Origin: Sulfurimonas sp.
GTDB lineage: Bacteria > Campylobacterota > Campylobacteria > Campylobacterales > Sulfurimonadaceae
Assembly: GCA_027858865.1 (NCBI GenBank)
Contig: JAQIBW010000148.1
Span: 1-22,185 of the forward strand
Direction: 5' to 3'
Length of the DNA: 22,185 bases
Both the position numbers and the translations under genes were made by a program. Shown here one piece after another: positions 1-7,348 of the stretch. The notes under the pieces were generated by a model that ran no database searches, was not told the DNA's origin, and saw nothing but the letters and a program-made list of their open reading frames with translations. The stretch's first letter is position 1, and every line of letters begins with the position of its first letter.

Positions 1-54
1 ACCAAGGACACACTGATTTTCAGTCAGTTGCTCTACCGACTGAGCTAATTGGCC
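1..54 (-). tRNA. tRNA-Phe (GAA), 3' part cut off by window edge
   Basis: Read on the minus strand from 54 down, the cloverleaf parts appear in order: acceptor 5' strand GGCCAAT, TA at positions 8-9, D-arm GCTC/GAGC, then an anticodon stem ACTGA/TCAGT closing the seven-base loop CTGAAAA. The loop puts GAA at the anticodon, so it reads phenylalanine codons. The variable loop GTGTC and the start of the T-arm (CTTGGT) follow. The rest of the T-arm, the 3' acceptor strand and CCA lie outside the window. It sits 41 bases downstream of murD on the same strand. Confidence 0.93.
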
Positions 55-71
55 ATCTTTTAAAGAGCGAC

Positions 72-77
72 ATTGTA
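72..77 (-). promoter_or_regulatory. Possible -10 box for tRNA-Phe
   Basis: On the minus strand TACAAT lies 17 bases before the tRNA 5' end, in the short gap after the murD stop codon. A start about 7 bases downstream would give a precursor leader of roughly 10 bases. No convincing -35 box is visible, so this rests on the hexamer and its position only. Confidence 0.35.
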
Positions 78-95
78 GCTCCTATGCGCTGAAAG

Positions 96-1298
96 TTAGC
101 TTATGTTTCGTACGGCTTCTTTAAATTCATCGCCTCTTTGTGCGTATGAGCTAAATTCGTCAAGACTAGCTGCTGCTGGAGAGAGTAGGGCAACTTCATT
201 TTTTTGTAGGTTTTTATCTATCTGAAAGATAGCATCTGCTAGATTTAGACACATAATAGAGCTTACATTGTACTCTTTAGCTAGTTTTGAAAGCTTTTCT
301 TTGTTGCTTCCTATGTTATAGATGCTAACATCTATGTTTTTCAGATACTCAAACAGCTCATTTAAATCAACACCCTTGTCGTCTCCACCAAGAATAAGAT
401 GAATAGACGAATCTTTATATCTTTTAAGAGCTGCTAGAGTTGCATCTATGTTAGTCGCTTTAGTATCATTTACCCAAAGACGATTTTTAGCATCTCTAAG
501 TTCTTCTTGTCTATGTGGATCAAGTACAAAAGAGTTGATTTTGTCATAGTCTACTTTATCAAAAAGTATTTTATCAACTGCCATCGCTAAAAGTGCATCT
601 GCTAGGAATGCCCCTTTAAAGTTCACTTTGCTGACATCTATACCAAAGCAAACAGCTAAGGAACGTTCGTCTTTATAGGTAATGAGATGAGCGTCTGTTT
701 TTATATCTTTGTATGCATCTGGAACGATTGCGACTTCACCTTCGCACATTGTTGCAAGAGGTTTTAGTTTTGCATCTATGTACTCTTGCATACTTCCATG
801 CCAGCTAAGATGATCTGGGCTTAATGGAAGAAGAACATATATGTTTGGAGCAGCTATATTTGTATAGTGCATAGTAAAAGAGCTAGTCTCTAAAATCCAC
901 ATCTTAGCATCTGGGTTAAGCTGGGCAAGAGGTGTACCGATATTTCCACCAGCCTCACTACCTTTTGATTCTAGTAGATGCTGCATCATCTGAGTCGTAG
1001 TAGTTTTACCGTTAGTTCCACTTATCCAGATTTTAAGAGGCTTACTATCTGCAAAATAGTCATATTCGCTTATAAGATTGTTCGCTTTTAGTATAAGTGG
1101 ATTTGATGGAGGGATTCCAGGTGATGGAATCTCAACTTGTGAGTATTTTGGATTAAAATCGCTTGATGGTTTAACCATAAAGCCCTTTTCATCACGAAAA
1201 GGTTTACTGCATTTGTCATCGTAAAAAATGGCATCTTTAGCTACTTTTGCAATAGCCTTTGTAGTCTTGCCATAACCAAATAGAGATACTCTTTGCAT
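96..1298 (-). CDS. murD: UDP-N-acetylmuramoyl-L-alanine--D-glutamate ligase
   Basis: Cytoplasmic ATP-dependent Mur ligase that adds D-glutamate to UDP-MurNAc-L-Ala in peptidoglycan precursor synthesis. The 400 residues show the family marks: the ATP P-loop GTNGKTTT (94-101), a LSPDHLSWHG segment (159-168), DPHRQE (260-265), NDTKATN (277-283) and GGDDKG (304-309), covering the central ATPase and C-terminal ligase domains. The N-terminal domain is short, as I recall for epsilonproteobacterial MurD, which makes the protein smaller than the roughly 440-residue E. coli enzyme. The ATG follows the mraY TAG stop with no base between them and no clear ribosome binding site, so translation is probably coupled to mraY. 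The two genes stand apart from any other division/cell-wall genes here. Confidence 0.95.
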   Translation of the reverse strand: MQRVSLFGYGKTTKAIAKVAKDAIFYDDKCSKPFRDEKGFMVKPSSDFNPKYSQVEIPSPGIPPSNPLILKANNLISEYDYFADSKPLKIWISGTNGKTTTTQMMQHLLESKGSEAGGNIGTPLAQLNPDAKMWILETSSFTMHYTNIAAPNIYVLLPLSPDHLSWHGSMQEYIDAKLKPLATMCEGEVAIVPDAYKDIKTDAHLITYKDERSLAVCFGIDVSKVNFKGAFLADALLAMAVDKILFDKVDYDKINSFVLDPHRQEELRDAKNRLWVNDTKATNIDATLAALKRYKDSSIHLILGGDDKGVDLNELFEYLKNIDVSIYNIGSNKEKLSKLAKEYNVSSIMCLNLADAIFQIDKNLQKNEVALLSPAAASLDEFSSYAQRGDEFKEAVRNIS

Positions 1299-2360
1299 CT
1301 AACGAATCTTTAAACTAATCAGAGCAATGAGGTTTGAAAGAATAGCAACAATCCAAAACCTAACTATGATTTTATTCTCTGCCCATTTTTTCATCTCAAA
1401 ATGATGATGAATAGGAGCCATTAAAAAGACTCTTTTTTTACGAAATTTATAACTACCGACTTGTAGTATCACGGATATAGTTTCTATAACAAAGACAGAA
1501 CCGATAAGAAGAAGTAGTATCTCACTTTTAGAGATGATTGCCAAGTATCCTAGAAACGCACCGATAGTTAGTGAACCACTATCTCCCATGAAAACTTCTG
1601 CCGGATGGCAGTTGTACCACAAGAAACCAGTTAAAGCTCCCATAAGAGCTGCAGCAACTATTGCTACTTCGCCGACATCGAAGTTTGGCATCAATAGGTA
1701 AGAACTTATCTTTGCATTACCTGTGATATATATGATAATACTAAAAGAAGTAAGAGCAGCTAAAGATGGAACAGTTGCAAGACCGTCAAGACCATCTGTT
1801 AAGTTTACTGCATTTGAAGTTGAGATGATAACTAAACACCAAAGTATTATTGAGAAGATGCCCATATCTACAACAGGTGCTTTTATAAATGGAAGATATA
1901 AGTCCGTGTTGAAATCTGCCATTAAACATAAAAAACAGGTAATGACTAAAGCAGCTACAATCTGAAGCGCAAGTTTTGCTTTAGGTTTCAGACCGGCCAA
2001 GTTTTCACTTTTTTTAATTTTTGCAAAGTCATCTTGAAATCCGATAAGGGCAAAAAGAACAAGTGTTAAAATCGCTCCCAGGGCATACATGTTTGAGAAT
2101 TTTATAGTCAGGAGAGAGGCTAATATAGTTGCACCTATAAAAACAATACCTCCCATAGTCGGAGTTTTAGCTTTTTGTTGATGACTTTGGGGTGCCCATG
2201 TATTAATCGGCTGAACACTTGAAGTTCTTTGTGCCCATCTTATGAATTTTGGCATTAAATAAAGTGTAAAAAATAGAGCTAAGAAAAAAGATACGCCAGC
2301 CCTAATGGTAATGTATCCAAGTATGTTAATATGAAATAGTTCATGAAGTGCGTATAGCAA
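1299..2360 (-). CDS. mraY: Phospho-N-acetylmuramoyl-pentapeptide transferase
   Basis: Integral membrane enzyme that transfers phospho-MurNAc-pentapeptide to undecaprenyl phosphate, making lipid I. The 353 residues form about ten hydrophobic segments and carry the catalytic marks: the aspartate pair in GFQDDFAKI (Asp110-Asp111), NLTDGLDGLA (186-195), FMGDSGSLTIG (257-267) and the histidine-rich MAPIHHHFE (314-322). The start is TTG at 2360; an AAGGGA ribosome binding site lies 9 bases upstream, which supports this codon over a later ATG. It is the first gene of the murD-bound transcript and diverges from gpmI across 74 bases that contain -10 boxes for both directions. Confidence 0.96.
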   Translation of the reverse strand: MLYALHELFHINILGYITIRAGVSFFLALFFTLYLMPKFIRWAQRTSSVQPINTWAPQSHQQKAKTPTMGGIVFIGATILASLLTIKFSNMYALGAILTLVLFALIGFQDDFAKIKKSENLAGLKPKAKLALQIVAALVITCFLCLMADFNTDLYLPFIKAPVVDMGIFSIILWCLVIISTSNAVNLTDGLDGLATVPSLAALTSFSIIIYITGNAKISSYLLMPNFDVGEVAIVAAALMGALTGFLWYNCHPAEVFMGDSGSLTIGAFLGYLAIISKSEILLLLIGSVFVIETISVILQVGSYKFRKKRVFLMAPIHHHFEMKKWAENKIIVRFWIVAILSNLIALISLKIR

Positions 2361-2392
2361 ATTAATTAATCCCTTAATAGTTTAAAAATGAC

Positions 2393-2398
2393 ATTATA
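2393..2398 (-). promoter_or_regulatory. -10 box for mraY-murD
   Basis: The minus strand reads TATAAT here. A start about 7 bases on would give mraY a leader of roughly 26 bases containing the AAGGGA site. The hexamer forms the left half of a perfect 13-bp palindrome (2393-2405) whose right half is the gpmI -10 box. Confidence 0.6.
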
Positions 2399-2399
2399 G

Positions 2400-2405
2400 T
2401 ATAAT
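2400..2405 (+). promoter_or_regulatory. -10 box for gpmI
   Basis: TATAAT on the plus strand. With a start near 2412 the leader would be about 23 bases and include AAGGGAG at 2423-2429. The upstream in-frame TTG at 2405 overlaps this box, so it would lie outside the transcript; this argues for the TTG at 2435 as the real start of gpmI. No clear -35 box is visible. Confidence 0.65.
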
Positions 2406-2434
2406 TGCATAAAACTTTATATAAGGGAGCAAAT

Positions 2435-3910
2435 TTGTCAAAAAAAGCTGTTCTAGTTATTACAGACGGTATAGGCTTTAGTTCTAAAACGGAGCATAAT
2501 GCATTTCACAATGCAACTAAACCAAACTATGATAAGTTATTTGAAGAGACTCCACACTCTCTCATCCAGACCTCAGGTCTAAGTGTTGGATTGCCTGAAG
2601 GTCAGATGGGAAATTCTGAAGTTGGGCATATGAGTATAGGAAGCGGTAGAGTTTTATACCAAGATCTTGTGAAAATCTCACTGGCACTTAGTGAAAATAC
2701 TTTAGAAGATAATGACGCACTGCAAAAGCTTTTTAAAACTTCAGACCGATTGCATCTAATAGGTCTTATGAGTGATGGTGGTGTTCACTCACATATTGAT
2801 CATTTTATGGGTGTAGCAAAAATTGCGGCAAAAAATGGTAAAAAAGTTTTCTTGCATCTGATTACAGATGGTAGAGATGTTTCACCAACTTCAGCGCAAA
2901 AGTACCTTAAAATAGTAGAGAGTCATTTGAATGAAAATATTCAAATAGCAACAATGGCAGGACGTTTTTACGCGATGGATAGAGATAATCGTTGGCCAAG
3001 AATACAAAGAGCTTATGAAGCTATAGTGGAAGCAAAACCAAAAACAGACTTCGAGCCAGCTGGTTACATCGGTTCGTCTTATGCTCTTGGTGAGACTGAT
3101 GAGTTTGTAGAGCCAACTGCTTTTGAAGGTTATGACGGCGTAAAAGATGGTGACAGTATTCTAACCATAAACTTTAGAAGTGATAGAATGAGAGAACTTG
3201 TTACTGCCTTAGCTAGTAATGATTTTCATGAGTTTTCAAGAAACTATAAAATGGTAAGTCTTGCAACTATGACAGAGTACGATAAGTCTTTTGCTTACCC
3301 AGTTTTGTTTTCAAAAGAAGCACCTAAAAATACTCTTGCAGAGATTATCTCATCTAAGGGATTAAGACAGCTTCATACTGCTGAAACTGAAAAATATGCC
3401 CATGTTACATTCTTCTTAAATGGTGGAATAGATGAACCTTATGAAAATGAGACAAGAGTTCTTATCCCTTCTCCTGATGTCAAGACTTATGATATGGAAC
3501 CAGAGATGAGCGCATCTGAAGTAGGGGATACTGTATTAAAAGCTATGGATGAAAATTATGACTTTGTAGTTGTAAACTTTGCAAATGGTGATATGGTTGG
3601 ACATACTGGGGATGAAGAAGCTGCAAAGATAGCGGTCACTACAGTAGATGCTGAGCTTGGAAAAATCATAAAAAAAGCAAAAGAGAATGATTATGCGGTA
3701 GTTATAACATCTGATCATGGTAACTGTGAAGAGATGAAAGATGAAGATGGAAATACTTTAACAAATCATACAACTGGTAAAGTTTGGTGTTTTGTTATGG
3801 CTGATAACGTTAGAAAAGTTGAATCAGGAGGACTAAACAACATAGCTCCAACTGTTCTAAAACTTATGGAGATTGAGATTCCTGAAGAAATGGATCACAG
3901 TTTAATTTAA
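2435..3910 (+). CDS. gpmI: 2,3-bisphosphoglycerate-independent phosphoglycerate mutase
   Basis: Mn-dependent cytosolic mutase of the alkaline-phosphatase superfamily; interconverts 3- and 2-phosphoglycerate in glycolysis and gluconeogenesis through a phosphoserine. From the chosen start the metal-binding Asp11 is in ITDGIG, the nucleophile is Ser61 in GNSEVGH, and DGGVHSH (114-120), TDGRDVSP (144-151), MDRDNRW (181-187) and TSDHGNCEEM near the C-terminus follow. Length is 491 residues, within the usual family range. I chose TTG at 2435, giving MSKKAVLVITDG, because AAGGGAG ends 5 bases upstream and the in-frame extension to 2405 runs through the -10 box. fabG follows after 22 bases and is probably cotranscribed. 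Confidence 0.96.
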   Translation: MSKKAVLVITDGIGFSSKTEHNAFHNATKPNYDKLFEETPHSLIQTSGLSVGLPEGQMGNSEVGHMSIGSGRVLYQDLVKISLALSENTLEDNDALQKLFKTSDRLHLIGLMSDGGVHSHIDHFMGVAKIAAKNGKKVFLHLITDGRDVSPTSAQKYLKIVESHLNENIQIATMAGRFYAMDRDNRWPRIQRAYEAIVEAKPKTDFEPAGYIGSSYALGETDEFVEPTAFEGYDGVKDGDSILTINFRSDRMRELVTALASNDFHEFSRNYKMVSLATMTEYDKSFAYPVLFSKEAPKNTLAEIISSKGLRQLHTAETEKYAHVTFFLNGGIDEPYENETRVLIPSPDVKTYDMEPEMSASEVGDTVLKAMDENYDFVVVNFANGDMVGHTGDEEAAKIAVTTVDAELGKIIKKAKENDYAVVITSDHGNCEEMKDEDGNTLTNHTTGKVWCFVMADNVRKVESGGLNNIAPTVLKLMEIEIPEEMDHSLI

Positions 3911-3932
3911 TCAATAAAAGGAAATTACTAAT

Positions 3933-4679
3933 ATGAAATTTAGTGGAAAAAATGTTTTAGTTACAGGTTCAAGTCGTGGTATTGGTGCAGAGATTGCAAA
4001 AACTTTAGCCTCGTTTGGTTTAAAAGTTTGGATTAACTATAGAAGTGGAGTAACAGAAGCTGATGCTGTTAAGGAAGCTATTGAAGCTGCCGGTGGTTCT
4101 GCTGCAGTAATCGGATTTGATGTTAGCGATGAAGCAGCATTTATAGATGCCGTTAAAACTATTGTTGATAGCGATGGTGAACTTTCATATCTGGTTAACA
4201 ATGCAGGTATAACAAATGATAAACTAGCAATGAGAATGAAAACAGAAGATTTTATGAGTGTAATTAATGCTAACCTAACTTCTTGTTTTATAGGTTGTCG
4301 TGAAGCAATGAAAACTATGAGAAAGAAAAAGTTTGGCTCAGTTGTTAACATAGCTTCTATTGTTGGTGAGACAGGTAATGCTGGACAAACAAACTATGCC
4401 GCTTCTAAAGGTGGAGTAATTGCAATGAGTAAGAGTTTTGCAATCGAAGCAGCAACTAGTGGTATCCGTTATAACACGATCACTCCGGGCTTTATTGCAA
4501 CTGAGATGACAGATGCATTAAGCGATGAGATTAAAGAAAGTTTTACTTCTAAAATCCCAATGAAACGTTTTGGAAATGCTAAAGAAGTTGCAGAAGCTAC
4601 GGCATTCTTACTTTCTGATTACTCAAGTTATATTACAGGTGAGACATTGAAAGTTAATGGCGGAATGAATATGGCATAA
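3933..4679 (+). CDS. fabG: 3-oxoacyl-[acyl-carrier-protein] reductase
   Basis: Short-chain dehydrogenase that reduces 3-ketoacyl-ACP with NADPH, the first reduction of each fatty-acid elongation round. The Rossmann cofactor motif TGSSRGIG is at 11-18, NNAG at 89-92, and the catalytic residues Asn114, Ser142, Tyr155 and Lys159 stand in VINANL, NIASIVG and YAASKGG. The end GETLKVNGGMNMA is typical of FabG rather than of SDRs in general. At 248 residues it has the normal length. A ribosome binding site AAAAGGAAA precedes the ATG. It lies directly upstream of acpP and fabF, which settles its assignment to fatty-acid synthesis. Confidence 0.96.
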   Translation: MKFSGKNVLVTGSSRGIGAEIAKTLASFGLKVWINYRSGVTEADAVKEAIEAAGGSAAVIGFDVSDEAAFIDAVKTIVDSDGELSYLVNNAGITNDKLAMRMKTEDFMSVINANLTSCFIGCREAMKTMRKKKFGSVVNIASIVGETGNAGQTNYAASKGGVIAMSKSFAIEAATSGIRYNTITPGFIATEMTDALSDEIKESFTSKIPMKRFGNAKEVAEATAFLLSDYSSYITGETLKVNGGMNMA

Positions 4680-4699
4680 TAGTTTATTTAAGCTATATA

Positions 4700-4708
4700 T
4701 GTTATAAT
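4700..4708 (+). promoter_or_regulatory. Extended -10 promoter for acpP
   Basis: TGTTATAAT gives a full TATAAT hexamer (4703-4708) with the extended TGn element. A start near 4715 would leave a leader of about 28 bases. It is one of the best-formed promoters in the window and fits the high demand for acyl carrier protein. Confidence 0.65.
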
Positions 4709-4742
4709 TTCGCGATTTTATACTAAAAACATAGGAGCTATG

Positions 4743-4970
4743 ATGGCACTTTTAGAAGATATTAAAGAAGTAGTAGTTGAGCAATTAAGCGTTAACCCGG
4801 ATGAAGTTAAAGAGGACGCAAAATTTGTTGAAGATTTAGGTGCTGATAGCCTTGATGTAGTTGAATTAGTAATGGCTCTTGAAGAGAAATTTGATATTGA
4901 AATCCCTGATGATGAAGCAGAGAAAATACAAACTGTTGCAGATGTAGTTGCATACATCGAAAGCAAATAA
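4743..4970 (+). CDS. acpP: Acyl carrier protein
   Basis: Small acidic carrier that holds growing acyl chains on a 4'-phosphopantetheine arm. The attachment serine is in the DSLDVVEL motif (LGADSLDVVE), inside a four-helix fold of 75 residues with many Glu and Asp residues. Two adjacent ATG codons exist (4740 and 4743). AGGAG at 4733-4737 is only 2 bases from the first but 5 from the second, so I chose 4743, giving MALLEDIK, the usual beginning of the family. The gene has its own extended -10 promoter and is followed by two tandem hairpins, so it is probably made largely as a single-gene mRNA despite lying between fabG and fabF. Confidence 0.96.
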   Translation: MALLEDIKEVVVEQLSVNPDEVKEDAKFVEDLGADSLDVVELVMALEEKFDIEIPDDEAEKIQTVADVVAYIESK

Positions 4971-4973
4971 TTC

Positions 4974-4990
4974 ACACTAAAGTGTTTTTT
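4974..4990 (+). terminator. First terminator-like hairpin after acpP
   Basis: ACACT and AGTGT form a short stem around AA (or ACAC/GTGT around a four-base loop), starting 3 bases after the acpP stop and followed by a run of T. The stem is weak and AT-rich, but the T-run makes it a plausible terminator. Confidence 0.45.
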
Positions 4991-4991
4991 G

Positions 4992-5031
4992 AACTCAGCG
5001 AATAGTCTCTAATAGACTTTGCTGAGTTTTG
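4992..5031 (+). terminator. Second terminator after acpP
   Basis: AACTCAGC (4992-4999) pairs fully with GCTGAGTT (5021-5028), with an inner stem AGTCT/AGACT (5004-5008 / 5014-5018) and TT following. With the hairpin just upstream it makes a tandem termination region between acpP and fabF. Confidence 0.6.
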
Positions 5032-5067
5032 TAAAATATTTTATAAATTTATCATGGAGAATTTTAA

Positions 5068-6285
5068 ATGAGAAGAATAGTAGTAACTGGTATAGGCATG
5101 ATAAATGCAGTTGGAAATGACAAAGAAACAGCGTTTAAAGCAATTTGTGACGGTGAGTGTGGAATTGATACGATAACACTTTTTGATCCTTCAGCTTACG
5201 CTGTTAAAATAGCTGGTGAAGTAAAAAATTTCGATCCTACAACGGTTATGGCACCAAAAGAAGTTAAAAAAGCTGACAGATTTATTCACTTAGGACTAAA
5301 AGCTGCCCAAGAAGCAATGGCAGATGCTAATCTTCCTGCAGATACAGATATGGAAAGATTTGGTATTAGTGCTGGGTCTGGAATCGGTGGTCTTCCTGCT
5401 ATCGAGAAAAACTCAATAATCATAGAAACTCGTGGGCCTCGTAGAATATCTCCATTCTTTATCCCATCTGCGCTTGTAAATATGCTTGGTGGTTTTGTTT
5501 CAATAGAACACGGAACAAAAGGTCCAAATCTTTCAAGTGTAACTGCATGTGCTGCAGGTACTCATGCAATCAGTGAAGCATGTAAAACAATTATGTGTAA
5601 TGGTGCTGAACAGATGTTAGTGGTTTCAGCTGAGTGTGCAATAACTGGTGCGGGTGTTGGTGGTTTTGCTGCAATGAAAGCACTATCTACTAACAATGAC
5701 GATCCAAAAAATGCTTCTCGTCCGTTTGATGCAAACCGTGATGGTTTTGTTATGGGTGAAGGTGCAGCATCTCTAGTTCTTGAAGAGTATGAGAGCGCAG
5801 TTGCACGTGGTGCAAATATCTACGGCGAAATTGTTGGGTTTGGTGAGAGTGGTGATGCAAGTCATATAACAACTCCAAGTCTTGATGGTCCTGCTCGTGC
5901 TATGAAAGCTGCTTATAAAATGGCAGGTGAGCCTAAACTTGACTATGTGAATGCACATGGAACAAGTACGCCTATTAATGATAAAAATGAGACTGCTGCT
6001 GTAAAAGATCTTCTTGGTGGAAAAGAAAATTGTCCTCCAATGAGTTCAATCAAAGGTCAAATTGGACATTGTCTTGGTGCTGCTGGTAGTATCGAAGCTG
6101 TTACGTGTCTAATGGCAATGAGAGATGGAATCATCCCTCCAACTATAAACCTAACTACACCTGATGAAAATTGTGATTTAGACTACGTTGCTAATGCTTC
6201 AAGAAAAGCTGAGTTGAACGTAGTTATGAGTAACTCTTTTGGTTTCGGTGGAACTAATGGTGTTCTAATTTTCAAAAAAATCTAG
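5068..6285 (+). CDS. fabF: Beta-ketoacyl-ACP synthase II
   Basis: Condensing enzyme that extends acyl-ACP with malonyl-ACP. The thiolase-fold active site is complete: Cys161 in TACAAGTH, His297 in NAHGTSTP, Lys329 in SSIKGQ and His334 in IGHCLGAAGS, plus the C-terminal NSFGFGGTN motif. At 405 residues it has the normal FabF length, and the sequence resembles FabF more than FabB. GGAGA at 5056-5060 serves the ATG. It starts about 40 bases after the acpP terminator; AT-rich TAAAAT/TATAAA sequences at 5032-5047 could be its -10 region but are not clear-cut. accA follows after 13 bases. Confidence 0.95.
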   Translation: MRRIVVTGIGMINAVGNDKETAFKAICDGECGIDTITLFDPSAYAVKIAGEVKNFDPTTVMAPKEVKKADRFIHLGLKAAQEAMADANLPADTDMERFGISAGSGIGGLPAIEKNSIIIETRGPRRISPFFIPSALVNMLGGFVSIEHGTKGPNLSSVTACAAGTHAISEACKTIMCNGAEQMLVVSAECAITGAGVGGFAAMKALSTNNDDPKNASRPFDANRDGFVMGEGAASLVLEEYESAVARGANIYGEIVGFGESGDASHITTPSLDGPARAMKAAYKMAGEPKLDYVNAHGTSTPINDKNETAAVKDLLGGKENCPPMSSIKGQIGHCLGAAGSIEAVTCLMAMRDGIIPPTINLTTPDENCDLDYVANASRKAELNVVMSNSFGFGGTNGVLIFKKI

Positions 6286-6298
6286 CGAAGGATTTAAT

Positions 6299-7234
6299 TT
6301 GGCAACATATTTAGACTTTGAATACAAAATTAAATTTATTCAAGAAGATATTATTTCTGCACGCGTTCGTCATGATGAAGGTGCTTTAGAATCTCTTCAA
6401 GAAAACTTAGATAAAGAAGTATCAAAAATATTTAGTAATCTATCTCCATTTCAGCAACTTCAACTTGCTCGTCATATTGATAGACCGTACGCCTTAGACT
6501 ATATCAATCTAATTATGCGTGATAAGTATGAAATTCATGGAGATAGACACTTCCGTGATGACGCTGCAATCGTATGTTATTTAGGCTACATTGGCGAAGA
6601 AAGAGTTATTGTTATCGGTGAGCAAAAAGGCCGCGGTACTAAAAATAAAATCAGAAGAAATTTTGGAATGCCTCATCCAGAAGGTTACAGAAAAGCTCTT
6701 CGTGCTGCTAAAATGGCAGAAAAATTTAATATTCCTCTTCTAATGTTAATAGATACTCCGGGTGCATATCCTGGTCTTGGTGCAGAAGAACGAAACCAGA
6801 GTGAAGCGATAGCTAGAAATCTTCTAGAACTCTCTCAGCTTGATACTCAAACTATCTCTATCGTTATTGGAGAAGGTGGAAGTGGTGGAGCATTAGCCAT
6901 CGGTGTTGCTGATAAATTTGCAATGATGCGTTATTCAGTATTTAGTGTTATCTCGCCGGAGGGTTGTTCAGCAATTCTATGGAATGATCCTAAAAAAGCT
7001 GAAGCTGCGACAAATGCTATGAAAATTACAAGTGGAGACTTGAAAGAGTTAAATCTTATTGATGATATTATTGATGAACCTCTTATCGGTGCACACAGAG
7101 ATAAAGAAACAGCTGCTGCTGCAATAGCTGATTACTTCTTAGAAAACTTAAAATCTCTTAGAGAGATGAGTACAGAAGAACGTATGGAAGCTAGATATAA
7201 TAAGTTAACAGGTATTGGTGCTTACGCAGAGTAA
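6299..7234 (+). CDS. accA: Acetyl-CoA carboxylase carboxyltransferase subunit alpha
   Basis: Alpha subunit of the carboxyltransferase half of acetyl-CoA carboxylase; with AccD it moves a carboxyl group from biotin-BCCP to acetyl-CoA, giving malonyl-CoA. Recognisable crotonase-fold stretches are GDRHFRDD (81-88), IDTPGAYPGLGAEER (151-165), GEGGSGGALAIG (191-202) and SVISPEGCSAILW (216-228). It has 311 residues, the standard length. The start is TTG at 6299; AAGGA at 6288-6292 is well placed, and the protein begins MATYLDFEYK. Its position after fabF makes a fatty-acid operon. accD, accB and accC are not in the window. Confidence 0.96.
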   Translation: MATYLDFEYKIKFIQEDIISARVRHDEGALESLQENLDKEVSKIFSNLSPFQQLQLARHIDRPYALDYINLIMRDKYEIHGDRHFRDDAAIVCYLGYIGEERVIVIGEQKGRGTKNKIRRNFGMPHPEGYRKALRAAKMAEKFNIPLLMLIDTPGAYPGLGAEERNQSEAIARNLLELSQLDTQTISIVIGEGGSGGALAIGVADKFAMMRYSVFSVISPEGCSAILWNDPKKAEAATNAMKITSGDLKELNLIDDIIDEPLIGAHRDKETAAAAIADYFLENLKSLREMSTEERMEARYNKLTGIGAYAE

Positions 7235-7243
7235 GAACTATTG

Positions 7244-7348
7244 CCCTTGACTTTAGCGTATGGAATATTTTTTAAAAATGTTCATGGAAGCTAAGAATAG
7301 AGTCAAGGGTACTCAAAATGTTTCTTCTTGACTCTCTAATAGAGGGTC
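7244..7348. repeat. Chain of overlapping inverted repeats between accA and the exonuclease gene
   Basis: The gap of 78 bases between the two convergent genes holds CCCTTGACT (7244-7252), its complement AGTCAAGGG (7301-7309, extending left to AGAGTCAAG), then CTTGACTCT (7327-7335) inside the last exonuclease codons, and a further GACTCTCT/AGAGGGTC hairpin (7330-7337 / 7341-7348). The middle arm can pair with either neighbour. No T-run follows any of the stems, so it is not a canonical terminator, although it may still separate the two convergent transcripts. Confidence 0.55.

Noticed and set aside
1723..1965. Plus-strand ORF of 80 residues opposite mraY
   Set aside because: Antisense to a clear mraY reading frame; no ribosome binding site and no recognisable protein features.
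4037..4351. Minus-strand ORF of 104 residues opposite fabG
   Set aside because: Shadow of fabG codon use; Ser/Ala/Thr-rich product typical of antisense reading.
4718..4975. Minus-strand ORF of 85 residues covering acpP
   Set aside because: Serine-rich antisense reading of acpP; the plus-strand gene is certain.
7244..7309. Ordinary bidirectional intrinsic terminator
   Set aside because: The outer stem is good, but no T-run follows on either strand and the loop is long.
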